From: Arbacia lixula
Taxonomy: Eukaryota > Echinodermata > Echinoidea > Arbacioida > Arbaciidae
Reading direction: 5' to 3'
DNA: 64,000 bases
Assembly: GCA_963669155.1 (NCBI GenBank)
Contig: OZ022581.1
Location: 18,752,527 to 18,816,526, forward strand
Part shown: piece after piece, positions 13,301 through 61,286 of the stretch
Layout of the letters: each line of letters begins with the position of its first letter
How positions within the stretch are numbered: the first letter of the stretch is position 1
Position numbers and translations under genes: made by a program
The notes under the pieces: generated by a model
What the model was told of the DNA's origin: nothing
Database searches by the model: none
What the model saw: the letters and a program-made list of their open reading frames with translations, nothing else

Positions 13301-16255
13301 ACGTGAACAGACCATTGAAGAAATAATGCAATGAATGAGCTCATGGGAAGGTGAGAGTTATATGATCAGCTCCATGAGCTTGGACAAGTTGATTTGTAAT
13401 TACAGATTGATGAATTGCAAAGAGACACAGAAGCCTGGGAAGTTGAGCTCTGGCTCCACTGTACAAGTACACTTTATTGGTAAAAGAAAATACATGGGAG
13501 GCTTGGAGTGAGTTTCTGAGACCCTGTGCATTTTTGCACTGCCATGATTGTTAATGTAGATATAACATGGGGAAAGTTGAGCCCCAGAAATAGACAAAGA
13601 GCTTTGGTGAAAACTAGACTTTCGCATCACATGGTGTCCATTTCATGCTTCAAAACTCACTTCCTCAATATCATTTACCCCCCTGAATCTTATCCAACGT
13701 CATATTCAATGCATTTTGGACCTGTGAATACATGTTGGCTTTCAAAGTATAGAATAAAGAAATCAACATATGGGAATTCTCATTGGATTCTGTTCAATTC
13801 ATTCAACCATTACTAAACACCCCAGAAAACTTACAAAGTAAAATGACATACACATGGACATGTATGATGAAACATATCATGGCCTGAATTCGAGAGAAAC
13901 AATGATTGCTGGGAGCTAAACAAAGTCAACATATATAGAGATGTATCTTCACACATATCAATCTCCTTTCAGTCGTACCTCAACTTTGCTGAACGAAGGA
14001 GTTGCGTCAATGACACTCCGTTCCCCTCTATCGTCCCATTGCTCACGGTGGGAACGACGCTTCTTCGGCAGGCCACATACAAAGCACATGCCAACCATTG
14101 TATGTCATTTCCCTGCAATTTGTGTGAAGAAAACAAGACATTGACAAAATGTTAGACACATTGGTTTCGGTAGCTCCACTCTTCTACATATTACATGCAT
14201 TGAAGTCATCAGAGAGGCAACCTCTGGACTCCCCCCCCCCCCCCAAAAAAAAAAAAAAAAGGAAGAAAGAGAGAGAGAAATGAAAAGAGTAAATAAATAT
14301 ATTTAACAAGCGAATATGTTATTACCAATAGATTTACTAAAAAAATAATTTAAAGAAATTAGCTGTATTTAAAAAGTTTGATTCTATTAAGTTCAACTTA
14401 AATGTAGCCATCTCTTTTGCAGACCTAATTCTGAAAGTTTCCTGGCTTTGTCATCATTTGAAAGAGAGTGGCTATATAACCTTTCCCTGGAATCGACAAA
14501 GCATAATATTCGGTTTTGAGGAAATAATCTTCGATAATTCATCGAGCTTTCTTTTCACGTACCACGAAAACAGTCAAATCTCAGTGAAAAGTGGTTTGAT
14601 TTTCATTTATTCTCTGGAGTTATAGTACCTCTGACCTTAAACTTTCACAGTTGGTATCCGCAAGATAAGTAGTAAATATGTGCAAACTTTCATGAAGTTT
14701 GCAGGTGTTTTGTAAAAGGACGGGCCATCTTTAACATACTGTAGTTAACTAAATTGTTTGTTGCTGCAGAATGCAAATGTATCCTCTGTATACACTATGC
14801 ATAGGCTATGCAAAGGCCAACATTTCGCTACATATACTGGGGTCATCCACCTGGGCTCTTGGATTCTGTGTTCATTTAATCAAAGAGATTTGTGTTTTAC
14901 GCTACAATAAAATTGAAAATGTTTCTCGTAGAATGCAAACAAGTTGAGCTATAAAAAATCATTTTGCCAAAAAATGTTTATAGATCTGAAAGGTCTAGAC
15001 TTCATCATGTGTGATGTCACCAAAAAAAAAAAAAAGGTGACAAGATTTTAATTTCCATAGCAATTTTAATGAAATCTGGCAAGAAATGCGGCTGATAGAC
15101 TAGAGCACACAGAAATATGTGACACATTTAAACACTTTGATCTAGCCTCCATTTCTAAACTATAGATTGATTATAAGATTACAGCCAAGTTTTATAAGAA
15201 GCATCACTAAAAACTTGAGGAAACTAACTGCAGATGATCAACCATAACAAAACAAAGTATAATTACTAGAGTATACACCTCCACAATGGCTAGGGTGAAG
15301 GAAATCAACCATATAAGGCAGCTTGCTCCACTTTTGTTTACATATTTTAATAAATTTGTTTGAGAAAGCTAAGAGATCTAACTTGTTACACCGATTCTTA
15401 TGTGATAGACTAGACTCAACCGATTCTGAAAAGTGAAAACACACTTTTTTTGGTTTTGTCACACATTAACATTAAAAATAAGTCAGACCTAACTTAATGT
15501 TATTTTAAAACTAAGTTTCAAGTTAATTTATGAGGACTAATCTAGATCTAGGTGTTAAATTATACAAGAAGGATTTGACTAAAATAATTCAGAGGTCTAA
15601 CTTAATGTTGGACTAATTACGGCTGTTGGATCTGCTGTGATGCATCTGGGCCATCTGACATGTCTGAGCACAGTCTACTTTATAAATAAAAATTAACAAA
15701 ATTCCCCCAAAATGAGACAGTTATTCCTGCAAGTTTACGTTTAATGTTCTAGACTGAACTTTAGATTTAATAATGCTCATGTCCAACAACATTTTTAACT
15801 TGCTAAAGTGAACTTGAAGTCTAAGAGTGAAGTCAGTGTCAACATGGTCAAGACTGAGTCTGACAAACATGACAATTCTCTGACGAATAGTTAGACTTCT
15901 GAATTTTCATAGCAATGCCCCCTCCCAAAAATGTTCTTGGTAAGACGAACTCCGAAATAAGGCATAATCAGCAATGAATTTGGTTGGTAATATTTTTAGT
16001 GATGTCAGATTAAATGTAAGTTTACGTCAACATCAATGACGGTCATACACTGAAATCACACACAGGAATTTACATCCACGAATTTGTGTATTTTGGTGAA
16101 GATAAAATACTGACCTCTAGCGTGTAGTTCAAGCATATTCTTTCGTACGATTCCCAGGCTGTTCGTTTCGTGGCGTCGTCCAAATTTAAACTCATGCATA
16201 GCTCTTCGAATTTCTCCTTGGTAGTAGGTACTTCCTCCTCCGATGACTCTGCCAT
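1..16255 (-). CDS. RBL1: Pocket protein gene, p107/p130 family (RBL1/RBL2-like), 3' end outside window
   Basis: Spliced minus-strand gene; 14 coding exons join in frame to about 713 residues. In order they give the N-terminal cyclin-fold region (WLACALYVACR, FNKMKKWADMANLP, ISDDLVNSYHLLLC), the YEEYVLTIGDFDERIFL motif, the pocket A start (TPLTNRRYL, then TPVSTATQAVSRLQALLTG), pocket A helices to SPLWELL and VPTCEEV, and the RRRLF spacer motif. Known family role: nuclear corepressor that binds E2F4/5-DP and cyclin-CDK complexes, including DREAM, to silence cell-cycle genes. Pocket B and the C-terminus (human p107 has 1068 residues) must lie left of position 1. The start is the first ATG of the frame (16255). 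An E2F-type site lies about 195 bp upstream, as expected for an autoregulated p107 gene. Invertebrates often have one pre-duplication RBL gene, so RBL1 versus RBL2 is not settled. Confidence 0.93.
536..739 (-). CDS. RBL1: RBL-like exon 14 (spacer, RRRLF)
   Basis: Encodes AEAILQSPTSAHDRFSSPSP then GSARRRLFTSD, a Ser run, and ESVTVSSTS. The RRRLF motif is shared with p107. Acceptor CTACTCTTAG, donor GTGTGT. No pocket B exon is visible in 1-535, so the next exon lies outside the window. Confidence 0.9.
1240..1522 (-). CDS. RBL1: RBL-like exon 13 (end of pocket A, Gly-rich spacer)
   Basis: Encodes IEEDILQERAWRSNSPLWEL and VPTCEEVTIPGQ, followed by a poly-Gly stretch written by a CCT/CTG-type trinucleotide run, then TVTGGKGTITITTAGSQGQT. 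Acceptor CGGAAACAG, donor GTACGT. The Gly run lies in the variable pocket spacer. Confidence 0.92.
1941..2061 (-). CDS. RBL1: RBL-like exon 12 (pocket A)
   Basis: Encodes TFPWIIDAFEIPAFHFYKVI then ELILRAEEGLSRDIVKHLNY. Acceptor ATTTTAG, donor GTGAGT. Confidence 0.93.
2729..2811 (-). CDS. RBL1: RBL-like exon 11 (pocket A)
   Basis: Encodes HLLEHELFHRSLFACCLEVV then MFAYNSQ. It matches the FHRSLLACCLEVVTFSY block of p107. Acceptor TTTTTCAG, donor GTAAGC. Confidence 0.93.
3591..3722 (-). CDS. RBL1: RBL-like exon 10 (pocket A)
   Basis: Encodes ALEEGRTGSPLDFAKRRLKM then AECLYYKALENIMLAEKKRL. Acceptor ATCTCACAG, donor GTGAGT; 44 codons in phase 0. Confidence 0.93.
4072..4335 (-). CDS. RBL1: RBL-like exon 9 (pocket A start)
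   Basis: Encodes TKELCPPTPLTNRRYL, then TPVSTATQAVSRLQALLTGR and IAQRVKDMGGVFCQKYTQ. This is the beginning of the A half of the small pocket. Acceptor CCCCCCAG, donor GTGAGG. Confidence 0.94.
4817..4979 (-). CDS. RBL1: RBL-like exon 8
   Basis: Encodes KSICKRYEEYVLTIGDFDER then IFLDKDADEEIGTPSKSRTL and ends PSNQK. Human p107 reads YEEYVLSVGNLDERIFLGED here. Acceptor TCCTTGCAG, donor GTAAAT. Confidence 0.93.
5402..5466 (-). CDS. RBL1: RBL-like exon 7 (65 bp)
   Basis: Encodes DLEGTLKKLSNILDTTNFESN plus two bases of a Tyr codon. Acceptor in a T-rich tract ending CCAG, donor GTAAGT. Joining to exon 8 gives NYKSICKRYEEYVL. Confidence 0.88.
6110..6352 (-). repeat. Two decayed tandem copies of RBL exon 6 3' end
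   Basis: Two further units, about 127-137 bp apart, resemble the exon 6 end. One covers about 6128-6210 and the other about 6263-6352. The nearer one keeps the exon text for WKQHIQKVIEDE but has lost the GT donor; the farther one is more worn yet keeps GT. Each unit also shares the intronic words for GGGAATAAG and GCTACAGAACTGTT. Confidence 0.8.
6422..6582 (-). CDS. RBL1: RBL-like exon 6
   Basis: Encodes GLPEGYNSRDYRV...APCIIDQLCAVHDGLVLEAK...WWKPHIQKLIEDE. Acceptor CGTCCTCAG, donor GTAGGG. Its 3' part is copied twice more in the intron just downstream (6110-6352). Confidence 0.92.
6670..6792 (-). mobile_element. Partial copy of the 794-bp TTAA element
   Basis: About 120 bp match, in reverse orientation, the inner right part of the element at 58341-59134. 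Shared words include GACGTAATCTC, TGCACCAAAATTATTCAA and GCTAATTAATGCATAAAATC. It lies in RBL intron 6. Confidence 0.75.
7347..7388. repeat. (GA)n microsatellite in RBL intron 5
   Basis: About 21 uninterrupted GA dinucleotides. The open frames here (Leu/Ser-rich) are artefacts of the repeat. Confidence 0.95.
7471..7596 (-). CDS. RBL1: RBL-like exon 5
   Basis: Encodes GNFPAISDDLVNSYHLLLCS...RRDLLNPDFQ, the strongly conserved end of the N-terminal fold. Acceptor TTTGTGCAG, donor GTTAGC. A 4.1-kb intron separates it from exon 4. Confidence 0.92.
7597..11706 (-). other. RBL intron 4, no gene seen
   Basis: 4.1 kb of AT-rich intron. Short open frames on both strands show no recognisable family, and no transposon core was identified. 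Confidence 0.6.
11707..11771 (-). CDS. RBL1: RBL-like exon 4 (65 bp)
   Basis: Short exon encoding RRLPCTSQDVFSFCWTIFVLVK. Acceptor TTCCACAG, donor GTGAGT. Found by extending the p107 alignment (CTVSEIFHFCWVLFIYAKG in human p107). The phases fit exons 3 and 5. Confidence 0.88.
12649..12788. mobile_element. Small inverted-repeat element (MITE-like)
   Basis: About 140 bp. TTTTAGGGGGATAAATTATT and AGGTTGTTAACTTC at the left return as their reverse complements at the right, with small indels. In RBL intron 3, ending about 30 bp from exon 3. Confidence 0.65.
12820..13017 (-). CDS. RBL1: RBL-like exon 3
   Basis: Encodes VIQFFNKMKKWADMANLP...LERNFAVSTVIFKKYQPIF and a basic tail ending RSRKH. Acceptor TTGACAG, donor GTGCGT. 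It continues the N-terminal cyclin-like fold. Confidence 0.92.
13979..14112 (-). CDS. RBL1: RBL-like exon 2
   Basis: Encodes GNDIQWLACALYVACRRSVV...LLRSAKL. The WLACALYVACR block is diagnostic of p107/p130. Acceptor TTGCAG, donor GTACGA. The published intron-exon phase pattern is not needed to place it: it joins exon 1 in phase 0 and exon 3 in phase 2. Confidence 0.92.
14113..16114 (-). other. RBL intron 1, no gene seen
   Basis: AT-rich intron. The words near 14396 and at 14717-14733 (GGACGGGCCATCTTTAA) weakly resemble the ends of the 525-bp TTAA element at 41866, so a decayed relative may lie between them. Confidence 0.5.
16115..16255 (-). CDS. RBL1: RBL-like exon 1 (start codon)
   Basis: Starts at ATG 16255-16253 (MAESSEEEVPTTKEKFEELC) and ends ...NYTLE with a GTCAGT donor. 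The frame opens a little further upstream but contains no earlier ATG. Phase 0 at the exon end. Confidence 0.9.
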
Positions 16256-16448
16256 TCTCTCTCTCCACAAAGATGCTACACTTCAATGATAAAAATGAAT
16301 ATTTTTTCACAAAATACAAGTTCTTCCAACTGCAAACGAATTCCTTATTCTTACAGTGCAGCAAAATTGTACATATGGGACTGAAGTGATTCGGACTCGC
16401 TCACCCGCGACGCTAAATTGATCACAAGCACAAGTCCAAGCTAAAAAG

Positions 16449-16458
16449 GGCGGGAAAA
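16449..16458 (-). promoter_or_regulatory. E2F-type site in RBL promoter
   Basis: Minus-strand TTTTCCCGCC, a match to the E2F consensus TTTSSCGC, about 195 bp upstream of the RBL start codon. Known for the family: vertebrate p107 promoters are repressed and activated through E2F sites. Orientation and spacing fit a proximal promoter; the transcription start is not visible. Confidence 0.6.
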
Positions 16459-19400
16459 CGGTTCACTCGGTGATTTCCATATATACATCCGCCAGATACT
16501 AGCGAGCACCGAATTTAGTTAGAAAAATAGTTAAATTTAACGTTTTTTTTAACTTAAAAATAAGTATTCACCTTGTAACAGTTACTGTGATGGATGTGGA
16601 AATATGGTGATTGACAAAAATTCAAAAACTGTTTATTGCGGATTAATTCACAAATACATATTAATAAGGAAAAATTTAGCGGCAACGATTATGCACACTT
16701 GGGTATTTAATACCCTGTTGACCAATCAGGTATTGCCAATTTCGTTCAATAAATGAATATTCATATCGTACAAGATGCGCACACTTTTCAGAAGTTTGAA
16801 GTTGCTGCATGAATGTGTAATTAATAACATTTTTCTTGGTAAACAAACTAGTTGTCATTAGACTTTGAAGGGTTAATCGGGCTAAGTTGAAGCATTTAAG
16901 TACATTTTATAAACCGATCAAACACTCAGATTAGTCCAGCAAGCTTGACAATCTGTTTTATGAGACACAACAATGTTTGATAAATTTTTCAAATGGATAC
17001 TCTTACGATGTTTATTATCTAGCATAGCACCTATTAAAATCAAAATCAAAATTAAATTCAATTGAAATAAATCAAACAGAAAAACTGATCATCTTCTACA
17101 TAAATTGGATTACTTGGTTTCAACTGCTTTCAATTAGTTAACATATCATGTAGTAACGCATATTGGTTTCAATTACATGGTTAATTTGCACCAGATGACA
17201 ACTGGTACATGAAGTACAGTTGGTTAACTGGTATCAACAGGTCTATATAATGATATACCAGTTGGATTTTGGTTTCAACTGGCACCAACTGGTAGAAGTA
17301 CCAGTATGCCTACTGGTTTCAACTGGTATACCAGTATTGGTTTCAATATCAATTGGTAGACATACCAATTGGTCCTATACTGGTTTCAAATGGAAACAAC
17401 TGGTCAAATGGTTTTTTACAAATTAGGTAAATTGCTTTTAACCGGAACTTACTGGTCTCTGAATGTCTACCAGTTTGAGCTAATGGGTTTCAACTGGTAC
17501 AAATCAATTCCATGCAGTATAAACAGTTGAAACAATGGAGATTTTAATGGTCATGAAGATACTATTTCCTACGGTGCTTCCTAGTCCAGGAAAGGGAACA
17601 CACATACTTAAAGGGTTACTATGGCAACATAAACATACATATAGTCCATCGAACCGGGGGTGGGTGGGTGGGTGGGTGGGGGGGGGGGGGGTTGTTCAAT
17701 AAACCTGGGAGAATAACAAACAGACTGGTGCATATTGGGACACCAAGTTTCAAAATGTTCAATTTGACTGGATAAATTCCGCTTGCTGCACATCCCACAT
17801 AGTGCGTACCCCATCGGACCTCCGTGTTTGAGGTGTGTCATTTTGAATGTTAGCGTGTGGTATGTGCAAGAATTGGTGATGAGGTGATTGTGTGTATGTG
17901 TGTGTGTGTGTGTGTAAGCGGTGGGTAGGGTGGGGTGGCCGGGTACAGGGCATAGCGGCCTGTATCAAATACTTTGTAAAATCAAGGTAAAATGTGTGGT
18001 CCTCCTATTTGTATTGATAGGCCCATCGTATCGTATTTGTTTCCAAATTTGATTGACATTTTATATTTGATATAATGTTGACGACGACTGGAGCTAGGTG
18101 AGTTTGATTCAGCAAACACACATTGACATGGGTTTAAATATTCCTTATGATATATGTTCAGTACTACAGTGTATATGTAATAAACCAAGATGAATGAATT
18201 TCAAAGACATCCAAGAGGCGTTTCAAAGTTTTTAAAAGTTTCTTAATCAGGTCTCGGGTGGAATTTTGATAATACTGTCTCGGTTGGTTGTTTTATATTG
18301 TTCCAGGATCTTTTTCGGGGGTATGGTAAAATTTGATTTTATGGAAAATCGCCTTCCTCGTTCACCTTGGTAGCCACTATTAGATACATTAATATCTATG
18401 AGAACATTATGAATATACATTTATATTTATAAGAGTTTATATCGGATACATGAATATGTATGAGAAGATACTACACTACTTATGCATACTATGTACAGAC
18501 AATACTAACAGTTGCGCAGCCCAAGATCGGGACGAAAGTTAATTTGGTATATGAATATGTATTAGGATAACATATGCTTGTATAAAAGTAGTTCTGACAC
18601 GTTGGTAGATGCATGCAGTCGAGGGTTCATTTTGAGGACAGCGAACGATGCGATGCTTGAATGTAAAAGAGTAAGTCTGCATTCTGAATTATGGGCAAGG
18701 TAACGGCCTAGGTTCAATTATATACAGAAGACAATCTGGTTCATGAATGTATGCTACTTTCCCGGGCTACTTTTAAAAACCAGCCCAGGTATATCCGGCT
18801 ATAGTGCCTACAGTAAGGCCTATATTGTAATAACTCGAACTTTATAACTCTATAATGAGCTCATTGGCTGTTTTCATGGTTAAGATTGACTGCTCGTTAC
18901 ATGAAGAACATTTACTCGTGACAAATAGGCCTACGAATCTTGTTCGACTGTTTGTTGAACGAACATGAGTTAACCACTCCTCTGCCAGACCAATGCTGAT
19001 ATTATATGGTAAAAGTTCAAGTGACTAATTGCCCTGTGGCACTTTAAGAATGAATGTAAAATGACACATGAGGACTGTCTCGCTGCAAAAAGGCAACAAG
19101 GGATTTTTTGTTCTATCCCACTTTCCCATTTTTTATCACATCATTCATATAATCTCTCTCTCTACGTCTCGCGGCCTCCCATTCTTACACCACATTACGA
19201 TCAGTGCTTCGATCGTAACTACCATGGCAACAGCCATAATGCTCAAAGATCATTGGTTGTTTCCTAGGTGATATACTGTATTTGCGACATAGCCCACTAC
19301 TGGAGAGTTCTGTCGAGCAGCAACGTGTAAATGTGGTACATTAGGCGTTCTTAATTGTGTACTAAGGCTCTAATCAAAAGAGTGTTTCAGTGTATGCTAA

Positions 19401-21600
19401 CCCTTCCTGTATCCATCAAAGTGCTGTTTTATGTAATGTGAAGTACTAATACAGTACTTGTGAAAAAAAAGCAACTGTGACACACAGGGATGATAAACGT
19501 TGTATTTGACATATCAACATATGCGTGGAGATCTTTAGCAGGATTTTGGTTGTGTAAATACCTTTGAGTTAAGAAAAACTTTAAGTGCAAGACTGGAAGC
19601 GACTTTTAAATTTCAATGGGTTTTTAATTTCTTTCACATTTTAAATTGATTTGTGGGCATGCCTAAAGATTGAGCCTAGTAACTGCTAACCAAGACAATG
19701 TGTTTTGCACATCATAATGTACATGTAATCGACTGATTCAGATTTCATGGCGTATGCAGGGATATTTCTTGTCAATTTAGTGTATGTTTTTCTCCCACAA
19801 ATTCTTCAAATTGTATGTTACCGTTAGGTTGATATGATGTTGATGTGATATACTTAAACATGTTTACATTTTGTATATATATCTATTTTTTCAAGGTCAC
19901 TTTATTAGTCATTCAGAAACACAGGAATATAAACATACAAAGCCCAGGTCAAAGCTTGATATTTGCTAGATGCAGGGCAAAATATAGACAGTTACGAGGA
20001 AAAACATGATAGACTCAATATACACGAGTTATAATACAGAAATTGAATATTGTTTGTTTGTTTTAGCAATGTTTGTAATAATGTGGCTCTACCAGCAGAA
20101 AGGAAAACTGCCTTAATGTAAAAGTTTGCATATTCATGACAGACGGCAAACCACGCACAGAAGACTACAATCACAGGCAGATCAAGGCGTTCTTTTTACC
20201 ACTTTTATTTGACTTTACAAATAACTCACACCACCCTCCATGAACTGCATCATAACAATAATAATCAAACTCACATTGAATGATAAATAATACACAGTAT
20301 TAACATATTGCTTACTGGACAGTCTGGAAAAAAAAACTATCCCATCCCACAGATCCTTTTTCCATTCCCCCCTTAGCCACAGCTCTGAAAATAACTTGCA
20401 CCAACAACTGTCTATAAAGAATTTCATTTTATTCATTTTTTTATGGCAGGTTTTGATACTCCTGGTAAAATATACTTTAGGAGAATTAGATCCAGCATGA
20501 ATACTTGCACAATTAGAAATTTGAAGAGATGTAGGGAAACCGTACAGCAATCTCTATAAAGGGGACATTTTTTTTTATTATATCACACAGGAATTTCATG
20601 TTCAGAGCAAAAATTCAACCTAAAATATGACTCACATACTGGAATAATAAAAAGCGATGGACCATTTTTCGTTATGTATGCAAATTGTATTCACTTCGTT
20701 CGAACAATACGTTTATTAATGGGAACCCCAAAGCTTGTCCGAGGTTTGTCCGAGTAGCAACAACAAATAGATTCAAAGTGCATACCATCCATTGAATTTA
20801 AAAGACTAGATAAAGGTGAATGCAACAAACATGTTCTACCCAGTGAGGGGGAAAGTTGTGAATACATTACGAAAATGGTCTAATACAATATTCAGCTTAG
20901 AGAAAAAAAAATAAACATTGAGGCAGGGCGATTTTGCTGCTAAAATGAAAAATTGACCACCTTTAAATGACAAAAGAGCCCATTTTCTCTTAGGATACAA
21001 AGCAGAGCATAGTTCAGCATGTTTATTTCATAAAATCAAGCTTGGGGAACCCACACAAATATATTTCCCCAATATTGCAGATAAAAGAGAAGGAAATAGA
21101 GCCCTTCATACATTTGCCCCCCAAAATATCATATTTAAACAGAAATGTAACTGGTGATTGCAAAGGATATTGGCTGGTAGATGCACCAAGTCGTAAATCT
21201 CTTGACACTGTAGACAAATGAATGGCAGTTCAAAATGTTTGGGACTTTGAACTAAAAAGGAAAAGACTCTATGGCTGTAAGCAGGTTTATTAAGTCCAAG
21301 GACACTAAATTAAAAGACTTACTGGGAGCTTTATCAGAATAAAGTATATTTCCATCTTTCGTGACCCTTTCAGTAAGAAACCTAAAGCATAACACTACTA
21401 CATAAAAATTGGGACACTCTTGTACAAAATAGTTTGCTTGCATATAATAACCATAAGATATTTCATTAGTTTGAACACATTTCTGAAATTGAAATGTTTA
21501 GTGTAGTACTGTTTTTTAGTCCCTAAAAATCATAACTAATAATTATGAATATAGTCCATGAAACTTTCACCTTAATATAAGAGAAGTAGGACAATAAACC
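16459..21600. other. Intergenic region between CHD and RBL
   Basis: No supported gene. Contains the tandem CTGGTTTCAACTGGTA region (17200-17510), G-rich (GGGT)n and G runs near 17657-17690, and a (GT)n stretch near 17888. Open frames up to 111 codons (for example 20215-20550, minus) match nothing I recognise and have no splice or family support. Confidence 0.55.
17200..17510. repeat. Degenerate tandem repeat, GGTTTCAACTGGTA type
   Basis: Variants of ACTGGTTTCAACTGGTACCA recur about a dozen times with irregular spacing. Frames through it read as short Gln/Trp/Leu-rich repeats and are not genes. Confidence 0.75.
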
Positions 21601-21631
21601 AAAAATTGACATCTGCTTTTAGATGAGAAAG

Positions 21632-21637
21632 TTTATT
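21632..21637 (-). terminator. Candidate poly(A) signal of the CHD gene
   Basis: First AATAAA on the minus strand after the CHD stop codon, about 630 nt downstream. Others occur further on (about 21282, 21022, 20711), so the true cleavage site is open. Confidence 0.4.
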
Positions 21638-22266
21638 TCATACTATCGTCAAAATACACACAGACAATAACCCTGCACTCATGAACGAATATATCTTGTC
21701 CCCTCCATTAATCCATGAAATTAAGAGCTTTGCTTTATCACACAGGGCTTGTCCTGTTATGGATTAACATTCTAAAATTCTCTTTGGCCTAATACTGCCA
21801 TCTTTGCTGGTTGGTTGCTTATTTATCATCTATACAGTTTGCAAGAGCTTGTTTGAAGTGTCTTTGTTTTGGGGGATTGGTCTTGTATAGACGGGCAGTG
21901 GGACTTCAATTCTTCATTCATACATATCGATTGATTGATGGATATTTCTAATTTCTCAGCACAATTATCTTTTATATGACAAACCAAGTGGGTTTAACTC
22001 AACTTTTAAATTGTCAGCGCAATGCGAGGATCACCTGTAAAAGTAAGTCATATCTCAGAATAGATCTTTTGTATTTTCAAGAGTTCAAATCAAATGAAAT
22101 AAATACCACACATTAATACACACATCACTGGAACATCATTGCAAAATATATATATAAGAATTTGATTAAAGGTTTTATCTTAATTATACAATATGACCCC
22201 TGATAACAACAACAAATCATATTTCAAATACATGTATTAGGGAATTTGAAATCAATTCAGCTCTGG

Positions 22267-61286
<39,020 letters not shown>

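Noticed and set aside
20215..20550. 111-codon minus-strand frame as a gene
   Set aside because: No recognisable motif, no splice partners, and it lies beyond the likely CHD poly(A) signal; chance or decayed repeat.
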